Positions 17,978 to 28,374 of a stretch of 33,838 bases of DNA are shown here, piece by piece. Every line of letters starts with the position of its first letter. Position 1 is the first letter of the stretch. The notes under the pieces were generated by a model that had not been told where the DNA came from, did not search any database, and saw nothing but the letters and a program-made list of their open reading frames with translations. The position numbers and the translations under genes were made by a program. Source of the DNA: Nitrospira sp. (GTDB taxonomy: Bacteria > Nitrospirota > Nitrospiria > Nitrospirales > Nitrospiraceae); assembly GCA_029865225.1 (NCBI GenBank), contig JAOUHJ010000032.1, positions 1 to 33,838 of the forward strand. Reading direction: 5' to 3'.

Positions 17978-18283
17978 CTACAACAAGACCTTCACGTCAT
18001 CGCCTTCAACCTTGACCTGATAGGCCTCAACTTTGGCGGAAGGATTATTCTGGCACGCCCCGGTGGTGACGTTGAACCGCCAACCATGCCAAGGACATGT
18101 GACGATCTCACCGTCTAATTCTCCCTCTCCTAACGGACCCTCTCGATGACAGCAGGTATTGTTGATCGCATGGATCGTTCCGTCCACATTGAAGACAGCA
18201 AGGGCCTTGCCATGCGCCTCAGCGACAATACCATGCCCCGGCTTTACATCGGCAAGGGCTGCAACTCGAACAAACTCCGCCAT
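17978..18283 (-). CDS. Rieske-type 2Fe-2S ferredoxin
   Basis: A soluble 101-residue Rieske domain. The cluster ligands are Cys44/His46 (in TCCHREGPLG) and Cys63/His66 (in CPWHGWRF), the normal C-x-H and C-x-x-H pairs. It resembles the ferredoxins that serve dioxygenases and the small NirD-like subunit, but no dioxygenase or large nitrite reductase is near. Two longer starts exist, including a TTG that would overlap mrp; the ATG at 18283 is preferred because GGAGG lies six bases before it. It follows mrp after 23 bases. In this operon it may be an electron donor for, or a client of, Fe-S carrier and lipoate functions, which is inference. Confidence 0.88.
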   Translation of the reverse strand: MAEFVRVAALADVKPGHGIVAEAHGKALAVFNVDGTIHAINNTCCHREGPLGEGELDGEIVTCPWHGWRFNVTTGACQNNPSAKVEAYQVKVEGDDVKVLL

Positions 18284-18306
18284 ACTCATCCTCCCAATGA
18301 AGTCTG

Positions 18307-19182
18307 TCAATCCTTATTGAACGGCTGCTTGATCTTCTTGAGCATACTGTCGATGGACGGACCTTCCTTCCCAGCCTGTCCCAATGCCTCTGAGATCCTC
18401 TGTGCAATGTCTCGAAACGCGACGGCTTGTGGAGATTCAGGATTGGCCATGACGATAGGATGCCCGGTATCACCACCGTCCCGAATGGCCGGATCGATCG
18501 GAATACGTCCGAGGAATGGAACGCCAACCTTCGCGGCCGCCCTCTCCCCACCTCCATGTGAAAAAATCTCCGTCCGCTCCCCACAGTGCCCACAGACAAA
18601 GAAACTCATGTTCTCGACGATACCCAAAAGAGGGACGTTCACCTTCTGGAACATCGCCATACCTTTGCGTACATCGTGGAGCGCAACTTCTTGCGGCGTG
18701 GTCACGGTGATCGCCCCGGCCAACGGAACCATCTGCGACAAGGACAGTTGCACGTCGCCGGTCCCAGGAGGCAGGTCAATCAGCAGATAATCCAAGTCTC
18801 CCCACAAGACGTCGCGGAAGAAGGCCTGCAGATACTGGTGGACCATCGGGCCGCGCCAGACAAGTGGAGCTTCTTCCGGAACCAGAAAGGCCATGGAAAT
18901 GAGCTTCACCCCATAATTTTCCACAGGAAGAATTTTGCCGTCTTTCTGTTCCGGACCGGTTGTGCTTCCCATCATCATGGGAATATTAGGACCGTACAAG
19001 TCAGCATCCAGCAAGCCGACCTTCGCCCCGGTCAATGCCAAGGCACAAGCCAAGTTGGCCGCAACGGTTGACTTTCCAACACCGCCCTTCCCGCTACTGA
19101 TTGCGATGACATGTTTCACTCCAGGAATTAAGTTATCTGATGCCTGAGGCTGTTGAGCCCCATGGCCATGGTCGTCAGCCAT
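18307..19182 (-). CDS. Mrp/NBP35-family iron-sulfur carrier ATPase
   Basis: Carries and delivers 4Fe-4S clusters in the cytoplasm (family also called ApbC). The 291 residues show the deviant Walker A motif GKGGVGKST at 31-39, the DADLYGPNIP stretch near 60, the LIDLPPGTGD Walker B region near 135 and the cluster-binding pair Cys198-x-x-Cys201 (CGHC). The N-terminal MIP18-like (DUF59) domain found in many Mrp proteins is missing; instead there is a short His-rich start. GGGGAG precedes the ATG. It leads the minus-strand operon Rieske-unknown-unknown-lipA. The Mrp-LipA pairing makes biological sense because LipA needs cluster resupply. Confidence 0.92.
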   Translation of the reverse strand: MADDHGHGAQQPQASDNLIPGVKHVIAISSGKGGVGKSTVAANLACALALTGAKVGLLDADLYGPNIPMMMGSTTGPEQKDGKILPVENYGVKLISMAFLVPEEAPLVWRGPMVHQYLQAFFRDVLWGDLDYLLIDLPPGTGDVQLSLSQMVPLAGAITVTTPQEVALHDVRKGMAMFQKVNVPLLGIVENMSFFVCGHCGERTEIFSHGGGERAAAKVGVPFLGRIPIDPAIRDGGDTGHPIVMANPESPQAVAFRDIAQRISEALGQAGKEGPSIDSMLKKIKQPFNKD

Positions 19183-19350
19183 AGTGATTCTCCCCTTCGA
19201 TGATGCTCGACCGGCCTCATGTGTTTAGACAAGGCGATCAAGCCGCGATGATAACCAATTGTTTCAATCATAGCGATGCCACGAGCGAAATGATATGGGT
19301 CGCTCGGGCCATGGAACCGCATGGTTCAACCGGGGAACATATCCTGAGGG

Positions 19351-20214
19351 TCAAAAGACCGAGGGGTCGAGGCGGCGCAGATTGGTGGCCAGACCCGTCA
19401 GCGACAGCATGTAGATGATCCACTTGGATGGATCAAAGTTGTACCACTGCGGACCGTTCCGATAGTCCCTGGCATAGGTATGGTGATAGTTGTGATAGCC
19501 CTCGCCGAAGCTGATGAATGAGATCAGCCAGCTGTCTCTGCTGCTGTCCTCTCTCCCGTGAGGTTGGCTGCCGACAAGATGACAGAGGGAGTTGATAGTG
19601 AAGGTCGAGTTGAGCACCATGAACATCCGTAACAGACCGCCCATGAGGAGGCCGCTGATGCCGCCCAAGAAGGTGCCGTGCCACCACAATCCGATGCAGA
19701 AGGGAATGACCAGGCCGGAGCCGACGATCAGCCAGTAGTACTGGTGTTGCCACAGAATCACAGGATCGCGCCGCAGCCGGACTTCGTATTTGCCGACCCG
19801 ATGAGGCGTATTGTAGAAGAGCCACCCGCAGTGGCTGTGCCAGAACCCTCTGGTCGCATTGTAGGGGTCTTCGTCTGTGTCCGTACGCGCATGATGGCGG
19901 ATGTGGTCCGCCCCCCAGACCAGCGCCGAGTTCTGTAAGGCCCATCCGCCGGCGATCAACGCTAGACGCTTGACCCAATCTGGGCAGTCGAAACTTTGAT
20001 GCGCCACCAGCCGGTGATAGCCGACCGTGATCCCCATCCCCGTCACGATATACATGACGAAAAAGTGTATCCAGTCAAACAGCGTATAGCCGATATAGTA
20101 CCCATAGAAGGGCACACCAACGACAGTCGCAGCAGCGACTGCGCAGAAGAGCGCGCATGTCACATAGGAAAATCCTGATGTCAGGGGCGGGGGGATCCGT
20201 ACCGTCTCGGCCAT
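19351..20214 (-). CDS. Membrane fatty acid desaturase (acyl-CoA/acyl-lipid type)
   Basis: Introduces a double bond into fatty acyl chains at the inner membrane using a di-iron centre. About 287 residues with at least four hydrophobic segments. All three histidine boxes are present: HRLVAH at 67-72, HIRHH at 104-108 and HNYHH at 241-245 after GEGY, the pattern of the delta-9 type. The ATG at 20214 is chosen because AGAGGA sits just before it; a longer frame starting 60 bases earlier has no ribosome site. It is divergent from putA with about 200 bases between them, and the mrp operon begins 168 bases beyond its stop. Electron donor genes are not adjacent. Confidence 0.9.
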   Translation of the reverse strand: MAETVRIPPPLTSGFSYVTCALFCAVAAATVVGVPFYGYYIGYTLFDWIHFFVMYIVTGMGITVGYHRLVAHQSFDCPDWVKRLALIAGGWALQNSALVWGADHIRHHARTDTDEDPYNATRGFWHSHCGWLFYNTPHRVGKYEVRLRRDPVILWQHQYYWLIVGSGLVIPFCIGLWWHGTFLGGISGLLMGGLLRMFMVLNSTFTINSLCHLVGSQPHGREDSSRDSWLISFISFGEGYHNYHHTYARDYRNGPQWYNFDPSKWIIYMLSLTGLATNLRRLDPSVF

Positions 20215-20412
20215 GTGTCCTCTGGCTAATACCCAAGCTGAGGTCCACCATGGCAAACCGGCTCCGGTGAACATGTTGCGGGCTCCGCACTGTAGCGAAA
20301 CCGGCAGGCGTTTTCAACCGGTTTGTGCGCATGATTGACTCCCTAGTACTTCGTGCGACGGTGGTTGGGAGTATACTTACAACAGAAGCCGAGGCGACCG
20401 TCCGGAGGAGGT

Positions 20413-23367
20413 ATGGCGACCAATCCGTCAGGACTCGAACCAGCAATACTCCGAATCGGACAACAGCTGGCCCAGTTGTCCGCCGGTCTATCGCCCTCCA
20501 TATTCGATACTCGCTGGTGGTCTCATTCCGCCATCAATCTGGCGATGAAGGATCCGTCATTTAAGACTCGGTTGTTCCACTTCATCGATGTCCTACCTGT
20601 GATCGAGAGCGATGAGCGAGTGGTCTCACTCGCCGAGGAGTACTTTGGCCGAGAGAGCAGTGAATTGTTCGGACTGCAATGGGGTCTCAGGGCATTGACG
20701 GCAACCGGAATCGGCGCTCGCCTGACCGGAAAATCCATCAGAAAACAGATCGAACAGATGGCCAAGGCCTTCATCGCCGGTGCCTCGGTCGAGGACTCAG
20801 TTCCCGTTTTGTCCCAGTTGTGGAACGATGGGCGTGCATGGTCTGTCGATCTGCTCGGGGAGGCCACGATCAGCGAACAGGAAGCTGATCACTATCGAGA
20901 TCGGTGTTTGAACGCGTTACGAAAACTCAGTCAGGCGACTCAGACGTGGGCTTCTGCTCCCCTGCTCGAACGAGACCATTTGGGATCGATCCCCTCTGTG
21001 CAGCTGTCTCTCAAAATCTCGGCTCTGTCATCGCGGCTGGACCCGATCGATCCCGAGGGGAGTTATGAGTCGATCGCCGCCCGTCTCCGTCCCCTGGTGG
21101 ATCTGGCTCAGTCGCTCCCAGCAGGGTTGATATTCGACATGGAGCAGGCAGAAACAAAAGATTTGATCCTACATATCTTCAAGCAACTCTTCGCGGAGCC
21201 GGCCTATCGAGCTTATCCCTACGCCGGACTCGCGATGCAAGCGTACCACCGAGAAACAGAACGGGATATTCAGGATTTGATCGGCTGGGTCCGGACACGC
21301 ACCGCGCCGATTACCATTCGACTGGTGAAGGGCGCCTACTGGGATTCCGACACCGTACGGTATCGGCAAGCTGGCTGGCCGGTTCCTCTATTTGAGCATA
21401 AAGTGGAAACCGACCTTCAGTATGAACGACTGATTCCGGTTCTATTTGAGCACTCCGACCTGATCCGCCCCGCGTTCGGCACACACAATCTTCGCACATT
21501 AGCCGCCATCGAGGCACACGCCGAATCGTTCGGCATGCCGCCGGATGCACGCGAGTACCAAATGATCTTCGGCATGGCCGAGCCGTTCCAACAGGCTATG
21601 GTAAAGATGGGCCGTCGCGTGCGGCTCTACGCTCCCGTAGGCCGATTGCTCCCGGGTATGGCCTATCTTGTGCGACGATTGTTGGAGAATACATCCAACG
21701 AATCATTTCTACAGAAAGAGTATGTGGAGTCTCAACCGTTGAGCAGATTGCTCGCTCCACCCGATGCCTCGACGCTACATTCATCGATCCAAACGACCAA
21801 CCTTGCTCGCAGCTTTGCCAATGAACCACACAGTGACTTTTCAAAGGCTGATGTGCGTCATGCCATGCGCGAGGGGATGACATCAGTTCAAGCCCAGCTC
21901 GGGCGACGATGGCAAGGTGGAGTTTCCGACTCCAAACTGACTGGGCCATGGATCAAGTCTCAAAATCCCTGTCGGCCGAACGAGGTCGTGGCCCACGTGC
22001 AGGGCACAGCGGTGTCCGATCTGAGCCCAATCGTCGACCTGGCATTGAAAGAATGGGACAGCTGGCGATGCACCGCTCCAGAACGGCGAGCCGATATTCT
22101 GCGCAAGGCAGCGGGGGTGATGAGCCGTCGTCGCTTTGAACTCGCAGCCTGGGAGATCTTTGAAGTCGGCAAGCCCTGGCGGGAAGCTGACGCGGATGTT
22201 GCTGAAGCCATCGACTTCCTCCTTTACTACGCAGATGAGATGGACCGTCTGGCTCAGCCACGACGGTTAGGAGACCGTCCCGGCGAGCTGAACCAACGTA
22301 CCTATGGACCTCGGGGCCTCACCGTGGTGATCGCGCCATGGAACTTTCCTCTCGCCATCCCGGCTGGGATGGTCTCGGCGGCCCTCGTGAGCGGCAATCC
22401 TGTCCTCTTCAAGCCTTCCGAACGCTCATCTCACCTTGGAACGCTACTCACCGACATTTTGCTCGACGCGGGGATACCGGCCGGGTGCCTGACCTGCCTA
22501 CCTGGAGGACCAGAGATTGGGCAAGCCCTCGTCGTCCATCCTCAGGTGGCAACCATCGCGTTCACTGGATCAAAGGCCGTGGGGCTTCATATTCTGCACG
22601 AAGCCTCTCGGGTGAACCCAGGCCAGCGGATGGTCAAACGGGTGATCGCCGAAATGGGTGGAAAGAACGCCATCATCGTCGACGATACGGCAGATCTCGA
22701 CGAAGCGATCATGGGAGTTGTCACGTCGTTCTCAGGCTATGCAGGACAGAAGTGCTCAGCCTGTTCGCGCGTGCTCGTTCACCGTGCGGTCTACGACACG
22801 TTCATCGCACGGTTACGAGAGGCCTTATCGAGCTTACAGATTGGCGATCCAGTGGAACCGGGCACCAAAGTGGGACCAGTGATCGATGCACGGGCTCAAG
22901 CCGGCATTCAACGGTACATTTCCATCGGACGTGAGGAAGGGCAGCTCCTCGTGCAATGTCCCGTCACTAATGAGGGATATTTTGTCGGACCGACCGTCTT
23001 TGTCGATATCCAACCACATCACCGATTGGCCCAAGAAGAAATATTCGGACCGGTGTTAGCGGTTCTAAAAGCGGAGAGCTTCACTGAGGCCCTAGACATA
23101 GCAAACGGAACCGACTATGCGCTGACCGGTGGAGTCTATACGAGGAGTCCGGTCAATCTCGCGATCGCGCGTGAGCGCTTCGATGTGGGAAATCTGTACC
23201 TGAATCGACCGACCACTGGTGCCTTGGTCGCTCGTCAGCCGTTCGGAGGACACCGGTTTTCAGGGGTAGGCGCGAAGGCGGGCGGGGAAGACTACCTGGC
23301 GCAGTTCATGATCACCAGAGTGACCAGCGAAAACACCCTTCGCCGGGGATTCGAATCCATTCAATGA
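20413..23367 (+). CDS. putA: Bifunctional proline dehydrogenase / glutamate semialdehyde dehydrogenase
   Basis: Oxidises proline to glutamate in two steps. The 984 residues hold an N-terminal FAD-binding proline dehydrogenase barrel (LVKGAYWDSD near residue 302, with the following RYRQAGWP) and a C-terminal aldehyde dehydrogenase domain (APWNFPLAIP near 642, EMGGKNAI near 746 and the catalytic cysteine in GQKCSAC near 780). There is no N-terminal ribbon-helix-helix DNA-binding domain and no extra C-terminal domain, so this is a minimal form that should not repress its own gene. The ATG at 20413 follows GGAGGAGG; a longer GTG frame is ignored. A -10-like TATACT lies at 20372. The last 108 bases are overlapped by the convergent gene. 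Confidence 0.93.
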   Translation: MATNPSGLEPAILRIGQQLAQLSAGLSPSIFDTRWWSHSAINLAMKDPSFKTRLFHFIDVLPVIESDERVVSLAEEYFGRESSELFGLQWGLRALTATGIGARLTGKSIRKQIEQMAKAFIAGASVEDSVPVLSQLWNDGRAWSVDLLGEATISEQEADHYRDRCLNALRKLSQATQTWASAPLLERDHLGSIPSVQLSLKISALSSRLDPIDPEGSYESIAARLRPLVDLAQSLPAGLIFDMEQAETKDLILHIFKQLFAEPAYRAYPYAGLAMQAYHRETERDIQDLIGWVRTRTAPITIRLVKGAYWDSDTVRYRQAGWPVPLFEHKVETDLQYERLIPVLFEHSDLIRPAFGTHNLRTLAAIEAHAESFGMPPDAREYQMIFGMAEPFQQAMVKMGRRVRLYAPVGRLLPGMAYLVRRLLENTSNESFLQKEYVESQPLSRLLAPPDASTLHSSIQTTNLARSFANEPHSDFSKADVRHAMREGMTSVQAQLGRRWQGGVSDSKLTGPWIKSQNPCRPNEVVAHVQGTAVSDLSPIVDLALKEWDSWRCTAPERRADILRKAAGVMSRRRFELAAWEIFEVGKPWREADADVAEAIDFLLYYADEMDRLAQPRRLGDRPGELNQRTYGPRGLTVVIAPWNFPLAIPAGMVSAALVSGNPVLFKPSERSSHLGTLLTDILLDAGIPAGCLTCLPGGPEIGQALVVHPQVATIAFTGSKAVGLHILHEASRVNPGQRMVKRVIAEMGGKNAIIVDDTADLDEAIMGVVTSFSGYAGQKCSACSRVLVHRAVYDTFIARLREALSSLQIGDPVEPGTKVGPVIDARAQAGIQRYISIGREEGQLLVQCPVTNEGYFVGPTVFVDIQPHHRLAQEEIFGPVLAVLKAESFTEALDIANGTDYALTGGVYTRSPVNLAIARERFDVGNLYLNRPTTGALVARQPFGGHRFSGVGAKAGGEDYLAQFMITRVTSENTLRRGFESIQ

Positions 23368-24156
23368 GGCCTGACGGGGCTTTATCTCATACTCTTCAAG
23401 TTCCTCCATGATTTCTGTGACCACACCTCGATCCTCTTTCACGGCCGCTAGTTCCTGCCGCTCTGAGTACTTCACCAAACCGACGCCTTTCGCAAACCAT
23501 GCCGTCATGACGTCGCTGCCCGAGATGGTCCGACTGCTGCCGGACAAATGGATCCGCATCTTCATCCGCGCCTCGACTTTAATCGCGTCCTGAAACGTTC
23601 CGGCCGGAACCGAAATGTTTTCGCGACCGATCACCGCGCTCCAGCCCTGCGCATCGACTTTTTCATCCGTTCCGTCACGGTCCATGTCGGTGCCGAAATC
23701 AAGCCCGGCCCGATCAAACTGTTGGAATGAAGAAGGGATCGTGAGGGGAAACCGAAAGATCTGATAGGGGGTAATCTGTTCTTCTAGAGGTGTACCAGGC
23801 TCCGACCCATAGTACACAATCCCGGCCTGGTCTCGTCGATAGAAACTATCCGATGGCCCGTGATTGCCGGGGTTCGTATCATGAAACACCGTCACCTTGG
23901 CTCCATTGATGGTCTTAGTCCCAGACACCGTCGACACGTTCGTGAAGAATTTGAGTTCGACCATCTGGAGCGGCCCTTCGCTGATCTGGCCTCGATAGGT
24001 CCACCGGCTTTCAGGGGTATCGGGGAAATACTCCTCGGACTTTGCGATCGTGACCGGCTCCGCAGCACTCACAACCTCACTCCATGGGTGAAGTCCGGAC
24101 AGAAAGGATAGACCTATTATGGCTACCAATTGCGTGACGAGTGGTCGGTTCAGCAT
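23260..24156 (-). CDS. Exported protein of unknown function
   Basis: About 298 residues with a signal peptide (MLNRP, hydrophobic core, cleavage near VSAAEP at 32). The mature part shows SRWTYRGQI near 50, later VPAGTFQDAIKV and WFAKGVGLVKYSE. This layout, a strand W-x-Y-x-G followed far downstream by PAGTF and a GVG-x-V-K motif, is common in uncharacterised secreted bacterial proteins, but I know no function. The ATG at 24156 is preferred because TGGAG is seven bases upstream and the signal peptide starts there. The last 35 codons lie antisense to the end of putA. That tail (from about NGFESPAK on) shows no family pattern and may be a read-through extension. Confidence 0.75.
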   Translation of the reverse strand: MLNRPLVTQLVAIIGLSFLSGLHPWSEVVSAAEPVTIAKSEEYFPDTPESRWTYRGQISEGPLQMVELKFFTNVSTVSGTKTINGAKVTVFHDTNPGNHGPSDSFYRRDQAGIVYYGSEPGTPLEEQITPYQIFRFPLTIPSSFQQFDRAGLDFGTDMDRDGTDEKVDAQGWSAVIGRENISVPAGTFQDAIKVEARMKMRIHLSGSSRTISGSDVMTAWFAKGVGLVKYSERQELAAVKEDRGVVTEIMEELEEYEIKPRQASLNGFESPAKGVFAGHSGDHELRQVVFPARLRAYP

Positions 24157-24461
24157 GTTCGTGCTCCAGACAACGGGTTTTGACGGTATCATAGGAGTCC
24201 CAAGAGCAGCAAGCCGACGAGTCGAGCTCCGATCATGTTTCTTATCCGTACATCATTCCTTCCTTGAGCTCTGTCTCCTCACAGAGTCCGGAGTGCAGGA
24301 TCCCTCTGAGCCGAAGAGGCTGTATCTCAATCGATACATATAAGTAGAATTAGATACAGGTGGTCATGTAAGATTCCTCGCCTCGCGTAAGTACTCATGT
24401 CCCTAAAGTACTAACAAATGAGGAATCATGTGATCTCTCTGCATTCGGCACACGCTTTGTC
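24157..24461. other. Non-coding stretch next to a broken HEPN gene
   Basis: This stretch of about 300 bases lies upstream of the exported-protein gene. It is AT-rich around 24325-24360. On the minus strand a short frame near 24370-24410 encodes EYLREARNLT, a helix that could be a distant scrap of the HEPN gene's 3' end, but this is too short to claim. No other gene, RNA or clear promoter is visible. Confidence 0.35.
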
Positions 24462-24722
24462 TTACTCGCAAGTCAGCAGCCCACTCCTGTCACTCAGCTC
24501 GGATGGAAGTTCCGAGACATGGCTGATCTGGGATGGGTCGGTGCAAGGCTGGCCGGGGTACGGCGCGCCGCAGCGCTCAACGATGAGCCCTTTTAGGTGT
24601 TTCTCTACCGCCTATTGGCAGCAAGACAGCACGTACAGGTACCGACCGGTGGCCAGCATGGCCTCGGCTGTCCCGAGATCATATGCCGCGAACTCCCGCC
24701 ATCGTTCGGCATCAGGATTCAT
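24462..24722 (-). pseudogene. HEPN-domain toxin gene remnant with an internal amber codon
   Basis: The minus-strand frame from an ATG at 24722 encodes AERWREFAAYDLGTAEAML and GRYLYVLSCCQ, then a TAG (24614-24612), then continues in the same frame as AVEKHLKGLIVERCGAPYP. Together these match the first two helices of HEPN proteins, in which the stretch normally reads CQQA-x-EK. The stop is most simply a CAG-to-TAG change. After residue 60 the similarity fades and the frame closes at 24464-24462. HEPN proteins usually pair with a nucleotidyltransferase antitoxin (MNT). I looked for one on both sides and saw no such motif, so the system is dead or incomplete. Confidence 0.65.
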
Positions 24723-25080
24723 AACGGCAGTATAGGCAGGATCTTCTGTCGATTCAACGAAACGGACGTCTTCATCAACGGACAGGTTGCCGTAAGGACC
24801 TGGACCGGATCCTTTCAACGGAACTGGTGATCGACCGAGACCAGCTCCTGGCGATAACTACTCCACTGAACATGGTGTTGCAGAGCCATTCCGAAGCAGG
24901 CGTCCGATTTTCCTCCACTTGTCCATGATCGCCAAGGCCAGCAACTCACGCTCCATGCGGCTTCACCAGAGCTCCCGCATGAGCTACCTTGTGCATTTTG
25001 GAAAACCGCCCAGGGCTGGACATTGGCCATCGGCAAGACTACGATGAGCCACACCAGTTGCAGTCTATTACTGGGGGACG
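24723..25080. other. Region of debris without a recognisable gene
   Basis: These 358 bases lie between the broken HEPN gene and the HicB-like gene. Frames on both strands are interrupted by several stops, and none has a motif I can assign; in particular, no nucleotidyltransferase GS-x10-DxD motif was found. A minus-strand piece reading MERELLALAIMDKWRKIGRLL (cut by stops on both sides) looks protein-like and could be decayed coding DNA. Confidence 0.35.
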
Positions 25081-25290
25081 ATGATGCAGGAAGTGATCTT
25101 CGTGGTTGAAGAGGCGCCTGAGGGAGGGTACATCGCACGTGCGCTCGGCGTGTCGATCTATACCGAAGCAGACTCCCTGACCGAGTTGCCGGATAAGGTT
25201 CGGGATGCGGTCCGTTGCCATTTTGAGGAGGGAAAAGCTCCGAAGGTCGTGCGCTTGCACCATGTGCGCGAGGAAGTCATTGCTGTATGA
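25081..25290 (+). CDS. HicB-like antitoxin (small UPF-type protein)
   Basis: 69 residues with the pattern IFVVEEAPEGGYIARALG, SIYTEADSLTEL, VRDAVRCHF and VREEVIAV. This matches a family of small HicB-related proteins that sits beside HicA-type toxins and is often mislabelled a 2-oxoisovalerate dehydrogenase subunit. HicB proteins neutralise the HicA mRNA-cleaving toxin. No C-terminal DNA-binding extension is present, so this would be a bare partial-RNase-H-fold version. Two adjacent ATGs (25081 and 25084) can serve as start after GGGGGA. Its stop overlaps the start of the hicA frame (ATGA), the usual coupling. The frame itself is intact. Confidence 0.78.
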   Translation: MMQEVIFVVEEAPEGGYIARALGVSIYTEADSLTELPDKVRDAVRCHFEEGKAPKVVRLHHVREEVIAV

Positions 25291-25529
25291 GGCTTCCCCG
25301 CGATCTGTTGGGAGCCGATCTCGCCTAGGTACTTCACAAGCTGGGGTATGTGGTGACTCGCCAAACGGGGAGCCATCTAAGGCTGACGACCCAGGAACAC
25401 GGTGAGCATCATCTGACGATTCCGCAACACAGTCCTCTCCGTATCGGAACGCTTTCCGCAATCCTTGCAGACATTGCCAAGCATTTCGAATTAACTCGAG
25501 AGCAGTTGCTCCACAAGCTGTTTGGCTGA
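25287..25529 (+). pseudogene. HicA-type toxin gene interrupted by an amber codon
   Basis: The frame starts at ATG 25287, overlapping the antitoxin stop, and reads MRLPRDLLGADLA, then TAG at 25326-25328, then VLHKLGYVVTRQTGSHLRL and on to LLHKLFG with a stop at 25529. Apart from the stop it keeps full HicA length (about 80 codons) and the catalytic histidine in TGSHLRL. Relatives have lysine or arginine where the TAG stands, so a single base change is enough. A restart at the GTG codons near 25350 would keep the histidine but lose the first helix. Most likely the toxin is inactive while its antitoxin remains. Confidence 0.75.
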
Positions 25530-25658
25530 CCGAATACAAACCGCAACGATGTGTACGAACACCGACTGACAAAACAATGGGGGCTGTATTACCTCACGAC
25601 AAGCCTGAAACATCGCCACCGCTTGCCTTCATACCGCTCTCCTCGCATAATTCATCGC

Positions 25659-27775
<2,117 letters not shown>

Positions 27776-27780
27776 ATCAA

Positions 27781-28374
27781 TTACTGTTTGGACGGTCCCA
27801 ACGCCTTCTGCTTAACGATGCGAAAATGTGCTTCGAGTTCCTGCCGCATGGCCAGCGCCACCACCCAATCCGGCACCATGGATTTGATTTCGACCACCAA
27901 TTCGAAATCGGCACGAGTCTGGTTCCCTTCTCCGGCAGAAGCGAGCTTCCACACTCGATGATACCGTGTGAAGTCTCCACCAATGAGGTCGGTCACGAGT
28001 CCACCACTTTCCAATGTCCTCGACTCAGTAACGAGCCGATGCTCTCCAGGCATCAGCGCGTGCTCGATTCGAAGATCCACCGTGGCTACCCCATCCCGGA
28101 CAGTCAACTCGGCCACGCGCATGCGGACTTCAAAGAGATCAGGCCAATGGGGATAATCGGCCAGCATTGCTTGCACGACAGCTGGCGGTGCCGGGAGGAA
28201 CACCTGCGCCGTCGCGCGAACACCGCCTCCAGATTCTGTCACGACTTCTAACCGGTCCGACTCAGCCGCCACAAGCTGCCCTGCTCCCCATGCCAGTACT
28301 GACAGCAACACGGTTGGCACAACCAGCCGGACTGAAACGAAACGCGCTTTCCCTCGTTTAACCAACAATGGCAT
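27781..28374 (-). CDS. Exported START/SRPBCC-like protein
   Basis: About 197 residues. The N-terminus is basic (MPLLVKRGKAR), followed by a hydrophobic segment (about 14-36) and a likely signal cleavage after LVAA. The mature part resembles the START or polyketide cyclase fold: FLPAPPAVVQAMLADYPHWPDLF near 60 and a WKLAS strand further on. Such domains bind lipids or other hydrophobic molecules. The substrate is unknown. The start overlaps the end of the DGQHR gene by 17 bases, which suggests coupling; a longer frame inside that gene is less likely because it would delay the signal peptide. No clear ribosome site. Confidence 0.72.
   Translation of the reverse strand: MPLLVKRGKARFVSVRLVVPTVLLSVLAWGAGQLVAAESDRLEVVTESGGGVRATAQVFLPAPPAVVQAMLADYPHWPDLFEVRMRVAELTVRDGVATVDLRIEHALMPGEHRLVTESRTLESGGLVTDLIGGDFTRYHRVWKLASAGEGNQTRADFELVVEIKSMVPDWVVALAMRQELEAHFRIVKQKALGPSKQ

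Noticed and set aside
24815-25138. A 107-residue minus-strand open frame between the HEPN remnant and hicB.
   Set aside because: It overlaps the start of the HicB-like gene antisense, has odd composition rich in Ser, Trp and Cys and has no recognisable motif.
25081-25290. Annotation of the small protein as a 2-oxoisovalerate dehydrogenase subunit.
   Set aside because: 69 residues cannot form that enzyme. The context next to a hicA frame and the sequence pattern point to a HicB-like antitoxin.
24462-25529. Two amber codons in otherwise well-kept genes could mean TAG is read as an amino acid in this organism.
   Set aside because: Several intact genes here end in TAG (sthA, the globin and the second cytochrome), and no conserved gene carries an internal TAG. 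Pseudogene decay explains the two cases better.
25039-25572. A 177-residue minus-strand open frame across hicB and hicA.
   Set aside because: It is antisense to genes with clear family matches in the plus direction and shows no motif of its own.
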